From: Cyclospora cayetanensis
Lineage: Eukaryota; Apicomplexa; Conoidasida; Eucoccidiorida; Eimeriidae
Length of the DNA stretch: 64,000 nt
Direction of reading: 5' to 3'
Assembly: GCF_002999335.1 (NCBI RefSeq)
Contig: NW_020312036.1
Location: 62,001-126,000 of the forward strand
Shown: positions 33,835 to 46,398 of the stretch, piece after piece
How the letters are laid out: the number at the start of each line of letters is the position of its first letter
Numbering within the stretch: position 1 is the stretch's first letter
The notes under the pieces: generated by a model
Databases searched by the model: none
The model's input: the letters and a program-made list of their open reading frames with translations, nothing else
Told to the model about the DNA's origin: nothing
Program-made: the position numbers and the translations under genes

Positions 33835-36800
33835 TGCCTGTTAGAGCAGTTGTCGCTGCCGCTGCAGCAAAGGACGCGTTTGCGGCTACAGCAATGCGTG
33901 TGGTTAGCCCTGCTGCTGTTTCTGTTGCTGGTGCTGCAGCGAGCTCGCTAGCAGCTGCTGCATCCATCCAAATCACTCGATAAACCTTAGTGGTGTTGTT
34001 GGGTATTGAGCGCGTCCGGCACCGCGGTCCCTCTCGCGTAGCGGGCTAAAGAGCAGCCAGAAGAGGCGGTGCATGCGACGTGCTGAACCTTTCGCTTCTG
34101 CTGCAACGTCAGTAACAGCGGCGGCAGTAAAAGGCGAAGAGGGCCTCTTAAAGGCCCCTAATCCCCGTGTTGTGTCACACGCTTCTGGGGCATCCTCGGC
34201 GCTGTTGGCAGCCGCTTCCTTTCCCCCCCTTTCCCCCCTGTATTCTCGGCGATTTTCGACTGAGAGGCTTTCCGTTGTATCGTAAGTTTGTAATTGATAG
34301 TGGCATTGCATTTTTGCGTCTGCCGCGGCGCTGTATCACGCCGTGCCTCGCTCCACCGGAGCGCGCGCCGAGAAGCCCTTAGGATTGCTGGGCAAGCAGT
34401 TCGAAGCGAGAGGTTTGTAAGAAACGTTGCGAAGGGGCTAGTAGAGCAGGGTGCTTTAGAGCAAAGCCTGGGAAGTAGCGGTGACGATCTTGAATAAGAG
34501 GGGTCCTTCCCCGGGCCGTGCTGTTGCGGCTTTTATCCGCCACGAAGCGATGGGAAGAAACTGCTGCCAAAGGCGGAAGGCGCCTAGTGCAGCAGCAAGG
34601 CGTTGCGCGACTGCCGTGTGGATGGAAGGCAGGCGGCGAGAAAAATTCAATGTGTGTCTCCGCACATTGTGGCAGATAAAGCACGCGGGTTGAGTGTGCG
34701 AGCAGGGCACCGTGAAGGTTTGGAGAATGTGTCGTTGGTAGTTCGAGAGCATCCAGACTTCCTGGTGAATGTCGTGGGGGTCGGGTTAGGCGAAAGTCAT
34801 TGACTTGCTCTTGCCAAGGCGTGGAAAAAGCAGCTTGGGTAGGTGCGAGGAAGGACGTGGCGGTGTAAATGCAAAGCGCTTCGAGAGCGTCAACTCCACA
34901 GAACGGAGGATGTTCAATGAAGGCTTCTTGAGCTGCGCTACGCTGCGCTGGAGCGAACTGTTGCTTACCGCTTCTTGGTGACTGTGTTTTCTCCCTAGAC
35001 GCCAGAAAAAGAAGCGCAGGATCGGCTGGCCGTTGCGACGGCACCGTGGTCTCCAAGGACCCCTCTTCCTGGGAGGGTGTGTGGCTTTCCACGAATCCGG
35101 AGTTTTCTTGGATTGTAGTCAGTGTTGCAATAATGCGCAGGAGAGAGTTGGCTCGAAGGCTTCCCGCCGAGTCACTGGAGCGCGCAGCAGTGCAAACGGC
35201 TGAGTGCGCATTTAGCCCTGGACTAAGCGAGTTTTGTAGAAGGACGCTGGAGGGGCGTAGGCTTACAATGCCTTCTTAGAACCAATGCAAAGCTACAGTT
35301 CCCGGCGCGCCGGGGACTGTTGCTTTGGTGCACTCCCTGTGTACAGAGAGGGGGCTTGGAGACAGAGTACGGAATCATTCACAGCAAGCAGCAACGGGTT
35401 GTTCTCTTCAGTGTAGCAACACAGCGCAGGAGATGGCCTGAGCCTAACCGGCACTCCACCTGCCCGACTGGATCGTTCGTTGACACTTGGCCTTCCGGAT
35501 TTACGTGTCCAACAGAAGCGCAAGCGCAGCAGCAACAGGGGAGCCTGCAAAAGTAGCAAGCCCAGTGCAGGAGGTGCGTTTCGCACAAAGTCAGATGCAT
35601 ATTAAAACATTGGCATCTTAATTGGGGGAAACTCCCTAAACGTCGGAATTATCGGCTAAACCCCCTCTGTGCCTTGCTTTGTGGCTCCTGCTTGCTCTAC
35701 AGCAATCGGTCATGGCTCCTCTGCCGTGAGAACACAACAGCAGAACGGTTCCGGAGCAAAAAGGGTGGCGCATGGGGCTGTGTACAGAGGCACCACACTC
35801 ACCAGTGTGAAGGCGTGTTTAAACAGAAATGGTGTTACGGGGAGCACACCTACTGTAGCACTCCCTCTAGTTTCTACGCACGAAGACACTTTTAGAGCCA
35901 GACGAAGTACGTCATTCTACAGAAAGTTATCAGAATCCACCCATCCCAAAAGCACTCTGCCCCCTCGGGGGTCCTGCATGAGGGGAGAGGGAGCGGCGAG
36001 CGCAAGGGAGCATGCATTGGCTTTTTGCTGTCCTTTCTAAAACGCTTCCGACACTGACAGCGAGTGCCCCATGGATGAGTGCAGAAGCCCACAATGTTCA
36101 CTCGTGTAGCGTTGAACTCGCGAGTTTCTCTGCATTTACAAGGGTATACGAAAAGCCAAGCCAAGTAATAGTCTTAATGCTTGCTTTTCTGAATGATATA
36201 TGGCTAATACGGTGGAAAGTGTCTTAATATTAAGTAGCTTTGGGACCGATACACCGAGACTTTCCAGTGGTTCTCCAGGGCGTTCTAAAGGTGGCCACGC
36301 TACCGCCGCTGGACTGCGCAGGGGGCGTTCTTTATTTGAGGCCGCTCTCAAGGGCATGAGTTAGCTCTTTTTGCCAGGAGCCGCCACACGCGTCATCATT
36401 GAAGTGAGCCAGCAGGGTAACTGTACGCACAGTGGGGGAGGGAGAGTGTGCTGTGCAGCGCTTCGCTGCACAGCACCTTGTGGTCGGCGTCCGTCGGAAG
36501 GCGCAGAAGTGCTCACAGACGGGCAAGCAGCAAAAGAGGGCAGCGGAGACAGAGAAACACGTCTTGGAGAGACACAAAGAACGCACCGCAACTCACAGAG
36601 AGGCCCCAAGTCTCACGTGGTGACTCCCCTACTGATCAGGTCAAGCTGTCTTCAGTGTATCAGGGGGCCCCCACTGCACCAGCCACTGCCGCTCTTTTAG
36701 GTGCACCTTCTTATTGTGCGAAGGAGAACACAGGCGACTCAAGACTGGCTGTTCATCTTGCAATCTGAGGAGAGGAATACTCTCCTGCTGCTGCTGAGAG

Positions 36801-37066
36801 ATTCCAGAGGCTTCCGCTTGGGCTGCGGTTCATCCCGCGGATGCATCATTCACGGGAACCTGGAAAGTTATTTCGTTGTTACATGTTGAAAAAGGCATTT
36901 CTCACAAAAAACACTAGAAGAAGAGCCGGCAGCAGCAGCAGCCTCGGGGGGCAGCCGCAGCTGTCTCACCGCGTGGCGTAGTCCGTCGCTGGCCGCTGCA
37001 GCTGCCTGCTGCTGCAGCAACAACTCGCGATGATCATCAGCAGGAACAGACGCTTCCGCTGTCAGG
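33835..37066. other. region without a supported gene
   Basis: The 3' UTR of the preceding gene is followed by mixed sequence. Plus-strand pieces with protein-like composition exist (34343-34497 with RFVRNVAKGLVEQGALEQSL; 34603-34803 with FLVNVVGVGLGE; 35046-35279). Across from them is a 237-codon frame on the minus strand (34379-35092). None carries a recognisable motif and I could not settle on a strand. An inverted CTGTGCAGCG motif lies at 36452-36474. Confidence 0.35.
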
Positions 37067-37899
37067 ATGACTGACACAGCCGAAGGGGCCCCTCCCGAAG
37101 GGCCCTCCTCACAGGAGTCGCCGAAGGAAGAGTCTGCTCATGAGCTACCAGCCACGACGAGCGCCACTGAAGGGATGGCTGTGGCAGAACGGGGGGAGCA
37201 CGCGGATCATCAGCAACAGCAGGCGCAAGAAAGCAAAGAAAAGGAGCAGCAAGAACCGCGGCAGCCTCCAGAGAAGCTGCATGAAAGAATGCGTTCCCTC
37301 ACGCAGCTTGACCAAAGCCTTCCAGAAGAGCAGCATTCGAGCACGCCACGACTTCGTAGGGATCAGCAGCAGCAGCATCACCAAGAAGCGGCTAAGGAGG
37401 CCGCTCCAGCGGGAATCGGTGAAAGGCTGCTATCCGCGTCTGCCAAGCCAGGCGAAGCCAGCCTCAGCCTGGCGCAAAGGATGAAAGCTGCCGCTTCCAA
37501 AACAGAAGTTAGAACCAGCGACAGCAGCGCCGTCATGGCGGGAGGGCCCCTCTTCCCTGCGACTGAGTGTGGCTCTGGCCGTTTTCGGCTGAGAACGCGT
37601 GAGGCTTCTCTATCTTTTGGAGGATTTCGTGGAGCTGCTGAGGGGGGAAGGACGCCAGACGATGAGCTGCAGCGCCAGAAACAGCACAGCGGGAGCGTTA
37701 GCGCAATAAGCTCTCCGCTTGGGAGCTCTCCCTCGCCGCTGAGTCGCTCCCGACACAGCGTCAGTTTCGCTGAACTGGAAGTCAAATCCGGTCAAGAAGA
37801 GCTAGCAGAGCTGTTTTGGAGGGGTAGCGACACTGAACTGCACAGCCCGCGTACGTGTGTAGATGCCTCGAAGCTTGCTGCTGCTCGATTCTGTGTGAG
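37067..37899 (+). CDS. Ser/Gln/Glu-rich protein, first exon; later exons to about 38690 unresolved
   Basis: The first exon runs from ATG (MTDTAEGAPPEG) for 277 codons to a GT donor at 37900 (AG before GTAGAT). The sequence is acidic and Gln-rich, with KLHERMRSLTQLDQS, GIGERLLSASAKPGEASL, SLAQRMKAAAS and a Ser-rich part ending SRHSVSFAELEVKSGQEELA. The elements (I/L)xERxxS and SLxxRM recall the recurrent SLLERLGS motif of the minus-strand gene at 8579-11427. Plausible continuing exons are 38071-38141 (AERSWQTSSSVFPQ) and sequence between 38280 and 38690, but splice phases allow several solutions. If no splicing occurs, the frame ends at 37903. The family is not recognised. Confidence 0.5.
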
Positions 37900-38930
37900 G
37901 TAGATTTGCGAAATTGACGGTTCAGGGTTGCAGGCTCGGATTGCTTTTTATTTCTGAATAACTGGGCACTGTTTCAAGCCTTTACGAGCGCGCTTCTCGG
38001 GTTTGAAGTGGACGTGTTCCTCGCGCGCGATCGAGGGGATAGGATATGGGTTCATTCCTGTGCTTGCAGAGCTGAGCGGAGTTGGCAGACGTCGAGCTCA
38101 GTTTTTCCTCAGCGGGAGCCGAGATGCCTCGCTATCGGGCGAGGTAAGGGGCTGCAGTGGGCGGCTAGGCCGATAAGGATAAATGCCGAGTTGAGCGCAG
38201 TATGAGTAGAAGACTTTTACGCACACACACACGCACACACAGCGACGGGCTGAAGTCTTTGGACAGCAGCACTGGCAGGAGGGAGCAGACGGAGGCGTCA
38301 GAATGGAAGCTACAGCGACGGCAGGCTTCTTGCTGCCTTCTAGGGGGGCTTCTGGATGCGGAGCCTTTCAGAACGCGCGAAAAACGAAGAGCTTGCATGC
38401 GTTTGCTGCTGCCAAGTGCAGATCCCTGTGGCTCTTGTTCAGGATCTCCGCGAAGCTGGCAGTTCTATGCAGCGGCCCCGTGAGCTAACTTCTTGAAAAA
38501 TCGTTACCGTAGGATATTTCTCGAGTGGATCTTCAGGATTTTCGGTTTAGCGTTTCGGAGAGCGGCTGCTGCGGCTGTCTGTTCCTGGTGCAGAGGCAAG
38601 AGCGCAGCAAGACTGGATGCTCAAGAGGCGACAGTCTCTTCGTCATGTCGGAACGAGGCGTTACAGTTCTCACTCGGACAGAAAGGTAGCTGACTCTCGA
38701 TCAGCTAGCGGGCTCTATAACTTCCTCGAAGCTAGTTCTCTCGCTGGCCATGTAGCTAGCCGTTCAGGTAGCTAGTGCGCTGGTTGCCTCCTGCGTGAGT
38801 TTTTTCACCTGCTCGGCGGAAGCGGCGCATTTCCAGCTAGCTAGCTGGCTAGATGGCGAGCTGTCCCTTCGACTAGCCGCGCTCGCCGTCCCTACGCTCT
38901 GCGGCGCAGGCGCTGGAGGTTCTTGCTGCG

Positions 38931-41900
38931 ATGGAAAAACGGTTTTTGCCGGATGTTTATGAGGAGCTGCAAGCTCGTATTGGCAGCCTCAAAGAAAAGA
39001 GACGGCAGCAACAACAGCAGCAACAACAGCAGCAACAACAGCAGCAACAACAGCAGCAACAACAGCAGCAACAACAGCAGCAACAACAGCAGCAACAGCT
39101 CCACTTTTTACTGGAGCGAGAACCAGATGTATACGAGGTGCCCGGCGTGACTCCTCTACCCCAGGCTCCAGCACAAATTTGCGAGGAAGCTGCACTTATG
39201 GGTGTGTTTGCGCTGTGTTGCTCTGGGCACTGGCTAGCCGCTTCCAAGGGTACAGCAATTGCCTATGCGCTTGGTGTCAGAGGCTGCGGTCCTGCGAGTG
39301 CTGCCGTTCGTGTTGAGTTTTTCTGCGACTGCGGCTCCTACTGCAGAGTGGCTTGTTAATATGTGCGTTTCCTGACGCTTCGCTGCATGCCTTCACCGTG
39401 TGTTGCTGCTGCGCTGCCTCATCAGAGGCGGGATCTGACACCCTGCTCATGGAAGTCTCCTTTGCTCCCTTGGACCTTGACTTGGCTTTCGAGCGTTTCA
39501 CCGGAGCAGGCTTTTTCCGTGAGACAGCTGCCAACGGTTCCCCTTGCAATTATTCTCCCCTCGGGTGTGGAGGCGGCAAGCTTCCCGCAGTGTGGTACAG
39601 CAAGCCAAGCCATGCAGCCGACTGCCTAGTGCGTGTAGAGCTGCAGGCAGCTAGCGCCCTTCGCAAGTTGTGGTCTTCCGTGTTGCAGCGAATGAGCAGC
39701 TGGATGAAGACTTGCGCCAACTCTATAGAAAAACCTCCGTGGACGTAACGCACCTGTTGGGTCCTACAGAGAGGAAGGAGTCGCCAATGAGCAGGCTTGC
39801 CAGGCTCAGGGTGGAAGTACCAGATGCAATTAAGCTGCTTGTAAAGAATTCTATCTTCCTGATGCTGCTTTTAGTGCATGATGCTGTGGCGCCTTCGCTG
39901 CTGAATGGCTGCATGTACCTACGGGATGCGCTCAAGCTTGTCTTGAGCCGATGTCGCCTTGGTGGTTTGCTGGCTGCATGTGCTGGAGGCAGGCGGAGCT
40001 GGAAAGCTGCCGCTGCCTAAGGACCTGTCCACTGCCGTTTTTTCGCTGTTGCAATCTCAGGAAGGCCTCTGTGCGCATGCAGACGAATCTCGGAGGCAGC
40101 AGGAGCAGTTCGGCGACGTTTCCTCTGGAGCAGCTTACATTTACTCCCTCAACGAAGCGCTCGCCAGTGAGGAGCCGTTGGCTCTTCGAGTTACACGCCG
40201 TCCTGCAGATTTCCTGCTCCCCCCATTGACTCTCTCGTGCCGTGTGTCTGTGTGCTGATGCTGGATGCCACCCCACGTGCGACGCGCCTGGCCGCTGCTG
40301 CGCAATCCAGCTCCTCTTGCCGTGTCTCTACACCCCGAATGGAAAGTGTCGCGTCTCACAGGAGCCACCACACTCACCGTGCTAGAGACAGTGGTGCCTC
40401 GCGAGCAGCGGCAGCGAGGGATGCGACAGGAAGGCCGTGCCGCTTATGTGAGTGGCTGTGCTGTTTCAGAGACTTCTAAGGAGCTGAAAGACAACGTGCG
40501 AGAGGGAGTCGCTGCAGATGCCGCATTGCAGCGCATCCTCTTCAAGCATCATCATCCGCAACGGCAGCAGTTGTTTTTGGCAGCACAAGGCGATTCCAGT
40601 GGTCTTCTTGCTCCTCTCTATTGCCCGAATTCGTGTGTGGTCATGGATACTCTGGCGCGCGACGCGCAGGTTTGCGGCACTTTACCCTTTCCCTCGGCCC
40701 CTTCCAATGGCAGATTCACCTCTTTGCCCTTGCAGTGCCTCCTTCTCTCTCCTTGAGCGTTGTGTCGCCACCACCGTTGCTGCTCCCGCATTTGCATGCA
40801 CGGGCCTCTTTTCAGTGTCTGTGAGCAGGAGCAGCTGCAAGTCTCCGCTCAACAGCAGCAGCAACAGCAGCAGCAACAGCAGCGTGCTCCCCATACTGGA
40901 GAAGCTATTGAAGTGCTGGTGCGCTCTTCTCGTTCCGCAAGCCACGGTATAGGCTTAGGGGTCAGTGTTTGGGAGGAAGGGTCAAGGGAGAAGGGTGCAG
41001 CGTGAGGGTTTGATGCAGGATGCAGCACAGCTAGCTGCAGCTTCTCGGGAGGAGGCTAACCGACGGCTCCAACAACTAGAAGAGAGAATCCGCCGTAAGC
41101 TGGACGTGCTTCCTGGCATTGCCACGTGCAGCAACTGCCGCGACTCGCACTTTTGCTCTACTAGCAGCCACTCCAGCTGCTGTTGCTCGCCGCGTGCTTT
41201 TACAGCTGCAACGGCCACAGAAGCGTTAGGAGCAGCGGTGTTGCATGTGTCATTCCCACGCATATTTCCCCCTGTACATGCACTCAGGGCTCGAGCAAAT
41301 GTGCTCTCCCTCTGCGGCAGCAACGCAAATTGAGAGTGCGGAGGTTCTTCAGCTGGCTGACCAGTGGTCAGCAGATCCCAAAGCTCCTTCCCTCGTAGGT
41401 AAGCCGCTAACCACGCGTTTCCGAAAAAAGCACCAGGTGTAGCCCGCTAGTTGTGGAGGGATAGCTTATAGTCTTCGACCCCTTTGGATCTCTTTTCTAT
41501 ACCTCGAGCGCTGCTGCGCTCACAAATTAGCTGTTGTTGGTGTTGATATTTCTGCTGTGACTGCTGTAGAGATGGCGTCGCAGCTTCACCACTTGCTTGC
41601 CCTCGTTGCTGACCCTTCTCCCCTGTCCGTCCTGTCTGCACGACTCGCCGTGCTGAGGTGCTGTCAGGAGGAACAGCAGCAGCAGCAACAGCAGCAGCAG
41701 AGGCATCAGGAGCGATGGGAGGAGGAAAGGAGGGGCATTGAAGAGGACGAATTTTCAGAGTTCCTCCCGGAGAAGATTGTGCTGTCTCTACATCAAAAAC
41801 TAATGCCTTGCAGCTCCATTGTGGAGGGCTTACCAAAGATTACGGAGGGTCTTATCCAGGCAAAGGACAAATTTGCTGACGTAATTAAAACCTTACACTA

Positions 41901-42323
41901 TCAAAACAAAATCCAGGAACCGACGAGCACGCTCTCGACCCTTGGGTGTAGCCCTACTACTTGACGCATTAGGACGAACTTAAGGTCCCCGTAACTGGGC
42001 TGGCTTCACCCATATCTGCATTCACTTTTTAAAAATATCTAGAGCAACGTGCACTACGGCAGCAATAAGCATGTGCTAGTCAACGCCACCGAAAAAGCCG
42101 AGGAAGGCTTTATGAAGAAGTTTTGCCCTTGTTCGAACTCTGTTTTCTGCAGGTGGTTTCACTTTTACAGAGGATGGCGTCTCAGTGTTCGCAGCAGCAA
42201 ACCCTTAAGGATAAATTGGCGAGCCTCCACTCCGTTGCCTCGTCCTTTGTTACGGCACCCGCTGTACAGAAAAAGGCGAATGAGGCAAACACTAAATTTT
42301 CTTTGCAAAGAACACAGAACTGA
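38931..42323 (+). CDS. dynactin subunit 2 (p50/dynamitin)-like protein with poly-Gln insert
   Basis: Exon 1 (38931-39201) starts MEKRFLPDVYEELQARIGS, carries about 30 Gln residues, then LEREPDVYEVPG. The EPDVYE element is the hallmark of the dynamitin N-terminus. Exon 2 starts at 39426 in matching phase with EAGSDTLLMEVSFAP and LAFERFTG, matching the second conserved N-terminal motif. Later pieces follow dynamitin order: NEQLDEDLRQLYRKTSVDV (39691 on), REEANRRLQQLEERIRRKLD (about 41052), IESAEVLQLADQWSADP (about 41330), SIVEGLPKITEGLIQAKDKF (exon ending 41880). The last exon (42153-42323), in phase 0, has VVSLLQRMASQCSQQQTLKD, like the C-terminal coiled coil. Several middle junctions (39600-41400) are unresolved. 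Dynamitin holds the dynactin shoulder, which links dynein to cargo and kinetochores. Confidence 0.75.
39008..39097 (+). repeat. CAA/CAG run coding for poly-Gln
   Basis: Repeated CAACAACAGCAG units code for about 30 consecutive Gln between the first helix and the EPDVYE motif of the dynamitin-like protein. Confidence 0.95.
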
Positions 42324-43323
42324 GCTGGCCTGGGGACCCCTGACCCTGGACTATTTATTCTATTCCTGCATAGTGCGTTATTTCTCTAGTAATTAGCTTT
42401 AGAGCGCCTTGTTCTGGGCTCTAGCTGCAGGCATGAGGAGGCGGGAACACGATGACAAACACTCTGAAACTTGTATCTGAAGTCGATGCACGTTTTACTT
42501 AGGAGCCATCTACATAAGGTGCTAGCGGGTCTCATTAGTTGCTTTTTAAAAGGCTATTCCTCAGACGCAGCAGCTTCGCGGTTCTGTGCTTCGCTTTGCT
42601 AGGATTTCTGGTCACTGATACAAGCAGCGGCCGAAGCAATGTACACAAATGCCGGCCATATTTGCATCATCAACAACACACTGCATTGGAGTGGCCTCGC
42701 TTTATGTGGCTTGAAGTTCATTATAGTTGCTATGGCTTACCTGGCCGTAGTGGCTGTGCTCTGTTGATCCACCATGTAGCAAGTAGTGACACGGGGCTGC
42801 CTAGATACAGGTGAGAGGATTTGAAGGCGTGAGGAATATCATTCATTGGCTAGTTCAGTCACTGACCCTGAAATTTATACTTTGTTGAGGGACCAGAATA
42901 ACGGTCATCCACCCATTAATTGTAGCTTTTATAGTAAGTGACTGCGAATCCTGACTCGATAGATGGTCATTCACCTTTTGCAAGAAATAAGTGGTTCTTA
43001 CTGGGAGGTGCAGGCACTCGTTTCTGAATCAGCAACAGGTTGCATGGGTAGGCCCGCTGTAATACGGGCAAATGCACAGTTTCCGATGGGAGCAATGATT
43101 CAATGAGCTAGCAATACTTCAGAAGCAGGGACCTCCAAATAGGTATTGTTCACATGATTCAAATCAAATCAATTCAAAGCTGAGCCATGGAAGGCGTAGG
43201 GTGTCTGCGCACCTTCTGTTAGCAACACCTTTCAGGATATCAACGCGACTCATATCTGAAGGAAGAGTTCTGAGAATTTGCAAATACACATTGAAAACAA
43301 TACAGTATTGCGTGCGTGAAACG
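42324..43323. other. intergenic between dynamitin-like and HORMA genes
   Basis: About 1 kb contains the 3' UTR of one gene and the promoter of the next on the same strand. I see no repeats or RNA genes. A short plus-strand frame (42539-42814) has a hydrophobic start but no ATG and no recognised motif. Confidence 0.5.
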
Positions 43324-45757
43324 ATGCAGGTGGCCGTTCGAACTTGCGTGGACATCACCACGCGGCAACAGTCGTTGCAGATACTGAAGAATACAGTTTC
43401 CTTGGGAGTATCGTCTGTTTTGTATCTTCGGAATATTTTTGAAGAGGCAGCTTTCTCCTCTGTTTGGTTTGAGGGTCTGAGGCTGGTCCAGTTGCGACCA
43501 GCCGACAAGAAATCGGACTTCATTGTTAGTCTTCTACGAAACGGTGTAAACGAAGCATTGCAGAAAGTAAGGGGCACACAAGTTCGAGTGCCTAAAATCA
43601 CTAAAACGGATCAAAACCCCTCCAGGAATGCCTCGAACAGCTACTGCTGGGTATTCATGAGCACAAAACAGATGCGCTGCTTGAGTCGTATGAATTCACA
43701 TTCGGTTATGGTGGCCGCCAGCCTCAACTAACCATTTCCTTGGGCGGCGAGATGCGGGTTCCACAAGACACTCGTGAGGTGGAGCCCGTGTCAAAGGCTG
43801 AAGCCAAGAAACAAACGGAAGCTGTAAATCCGAACGCAGTTGCGATATGTTCATAGCTTTCCTGTGCTGTCATCTTGGCCTTTCGTAGCTCCTACAGTCA
43901 CTGTGTGCCATTACGCAGCAGCTGGAGCCGCTGCCGGAAAACCCCTACGTATCACTACGGGTGAGCTACCCTAAACGGCCGTCATTCGTTCATGCATGAC
44001 TGACAGCAATGCACGTGTCTTCTTCAGCTTTTCTTCAACGAAGCTCGAGTAGGAACCAAATACATGTAACTTCCACTGCATGGGTGTCGAGGCTAAAACA
44101 CCTGTAGGCCCCGCCCAACTATGTTCCGAAGGGCTTCACGCCCAAGCTTGATGATATATCTTTTGGAGGCGAAGTGCCATTCACAGCAATAAGTGACAAG
44201 GTATAGTTCCACTCTATCTTCAGCAACCGAGGGCAGTCGAAGTGGTTCATGCTGCTTTCTAATTGTCTAGATCGATACAAAGCATCATACTCTAGAGCTT
44301 TCTATCCAGTCTCTGGCGGACCCGCCTCAGATCTTGCCGGCTCTAGAGGGAGGTCGAGCTGGAGGTAGGAAAAGGCCAACAGCTTTTTGCGGTTTGCACT
44401 CACGCGGTTTACAATTTTCTCAGTGCTACGCATTGTGGAAGAGGTCAAGGCCTACATGCTGGCCACAGGTAGTATACACCAGAAAATCTGCAACAGAAGA
44501 TGCGAGCAATATATTTATTAAAACATTAAATGCCTCTCTAGGCGAAATGAATGTTGAGAAGCTTGCAAAAAAACTTGGAACAAACTGCGAACCCTTCATA
44601 GCAGCAGCACATGCACAGCTCATATCGTCGGGCCTAATAGGTACCTGAAACATCTACTGCGTTCATTCTACATGTGTTGCATGCCCTTTCAACTTGTGGA
44701 TGAAGAAAAAAAAAAAGAGGCCCTAGAACCTTTCCATGCAAAGAAGCACACTGCACACACTTCACACACACACGCGCCAGAGAAAAACGGGCATGCAGCG
44801 GGTGTTCATGGACTACGAACAGGCGCAATATCTCAGCGGCAAAACCAGCAAACAGTGCCGCAAAAGCCGCAGCCCACAACAAGGCCCCAAGTGGAGCAAA
44901 GAACTGCAATAGGCAAGGAGTTTCAAGTCTCATCGCTGCCGGAGGGGCATCTTGCAACGGCAGTAGAACCCGAGCTGCCTCCAAGCGCGGCAGTTCCCCA
45001 ACGCCAACTACGAACACGGGGCCCCCGAGAGGCCCCCAATTCTCAGGTTGAGCCTGCCCCAGCTACAGCCGCACACACGGAAGTTTCACACACGAGAGGA
45101 AAAAGCGCAGAAGACGCACCAATGGTAATTTGTTTCTCTCCTCCAAACTGGAGCTGCAATCTCTACTCAATCGTCCGCCCTTCCCGCATTCTTCCTGCCT
45201 ATATAGCATCCGCCAGATGTCATGAAGGCGGCAGTCGCGTTGATAGAGCAGTGCACAAGCCTGGCGCGTCGAACAAAGCAAATAAGTGCAGAAACTATTG
45301 CCTCTTTCTGCGTAGTCTCATCGGAGGTGGCGAACGAGCTGCTACAAAAACTGTTGGCCACGGGTATCGTCCAGCGAGAGCCAGGCAAGGGAAAGAAATA
45401 CACGTAAGCAGATCCAGAACACAAAACTGTGAAGATCTCGTGCTGTGCATATGGTGAAACAGGTCGGCATTGTACACAGGACCACTTCCTCAGGAGGGGC
45501 AGGCACAGCCGCAGCAACAGAAGCAGCCGCTGAAAACACGAAGCAGTGACAGCACCGCTCAAGCACTATTAGCAGCAACAGCTGCGCCGTCCGGACGGCG
45601 TCGAACTCGTGCAGCAGCGCTAGAACGAGTTCAGGAAGAAGCTGCATCTGCTCGTTGCAACAAGAGAAAGACGCGACCAGCAGCCTCCAGAGGCCCCCCG
45701 TCCACTAGACCCTCTGCAGAGAGACCACGCTTTCCGAAAAAGCGCACCAAAAACTGA
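43324..45757 (+). CDS. HORMA-domain protein, Hop1/HORMAD type, with winged-helix-like region
   Basis: The exons are 43324-43566, 43626-43823, 43889-43960, 44028-44048 (only 21 nt), 44108-44200, 44271-44364, 44497-44640, 44781-45124, 45207-45403 and 45463-45757. A possible extra exon is 44424-44468. The HORMA domain follows HORMAD1 closely: QQSLQILKNTVSLGVSSVLY, YLRNIFEEAAF, ECLEQLL, ESYEFTFGY, then LRLFFNEARAPPNYVPKGF across three exons, and FGGEVPF. Downstream lie two helical segments (DASNIFIKTLNASLGEMNVE; MKAAVALIEQCTSLARRTKQ) that resemble winged-helix domains. A basic tail ends RFPKKRTKN. Hop1/HORMAD proteins build the meiotic chromosome axis and promote recombination. Mad2 and Rev7 lack such C-terminal extensions. 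Phases close at all listed junctions. Uncertainty remains around 44365-44496, where either a 132-nt intron or an extra small exon with a very short intron is possible. Confidence 0.87.
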
Positions 45758-46398
45758 ACTTAAACTTTAAACTCGATGCCTGTGCTGGGCTTTCCTCCAG
45801 GTGTATTATGGCCGCTAGCTGGGCTGTCGAGCACAATGAGCAGAACGGAGGGGCAGACATTGAACTCATAACAGTCGTGCAGCTGAATACGACGTTTACT
45901 ACTTCTTTTCAATGCACAAGGCTAAACGGTATCAAGACAAGCATTTCAGTGTGGTGGTTGTGGGGTCGATGGCAGTGGTTGCGGTTGTTGCGGCTGCATG
46001 CAAGTGAGGGAAGCCTTTTGGGCGCCTCCATGTGGAGCCATGTTCCTTTACTTTTTAAATAATAAAAACGCGTAAAATCCCCTTATTCCACGACTCCTAG
46101 AGCGCGTGCACGATTTTTTTCTATTGAATGTACTGCCGCTGCATTGCGCAGGCTGCTGCCCAGCCCCCGAGCAGCAAGCGTCTGTAGTGCTGGCAGAGTA
46201 CGACCAGACGACGCTGCGACAGGCAAGCGTCTTATTTGCGGCATCCTTTAATTGACGAGGTTTGGGCAGCTGTGCAGGAGAGCGTGCAGCTTCGGGGGAA
46301 GGGGGAGCCTGACAGGAGAAGCGGAGCCGAGACACCGCATGCACCCCCAAGAAAATCCGCAGTGTACTATCAGCAGCAGCAGCCAGCAGCATTTCGGC
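45758..46398. other. intergenic between HORMA and MAD1-like genes
   Basis: About 640 nt contain the HORMA 3' UTR and the presumed promoter of the MAD1-like gene. The frame of the first MAD1-like exon is open upstream to 46252 without an earlier convincing start. A short plus frame (45808-46062) shows no motif. Confidence 0.5.

Noticed and set aside
34379..35092. 237-codon minus-strand frame
   Set aside because: It starts with ATG but has no motif, and the composition resembles neither strand's supported genes. Opposing plus-strand frames look equally plausible.
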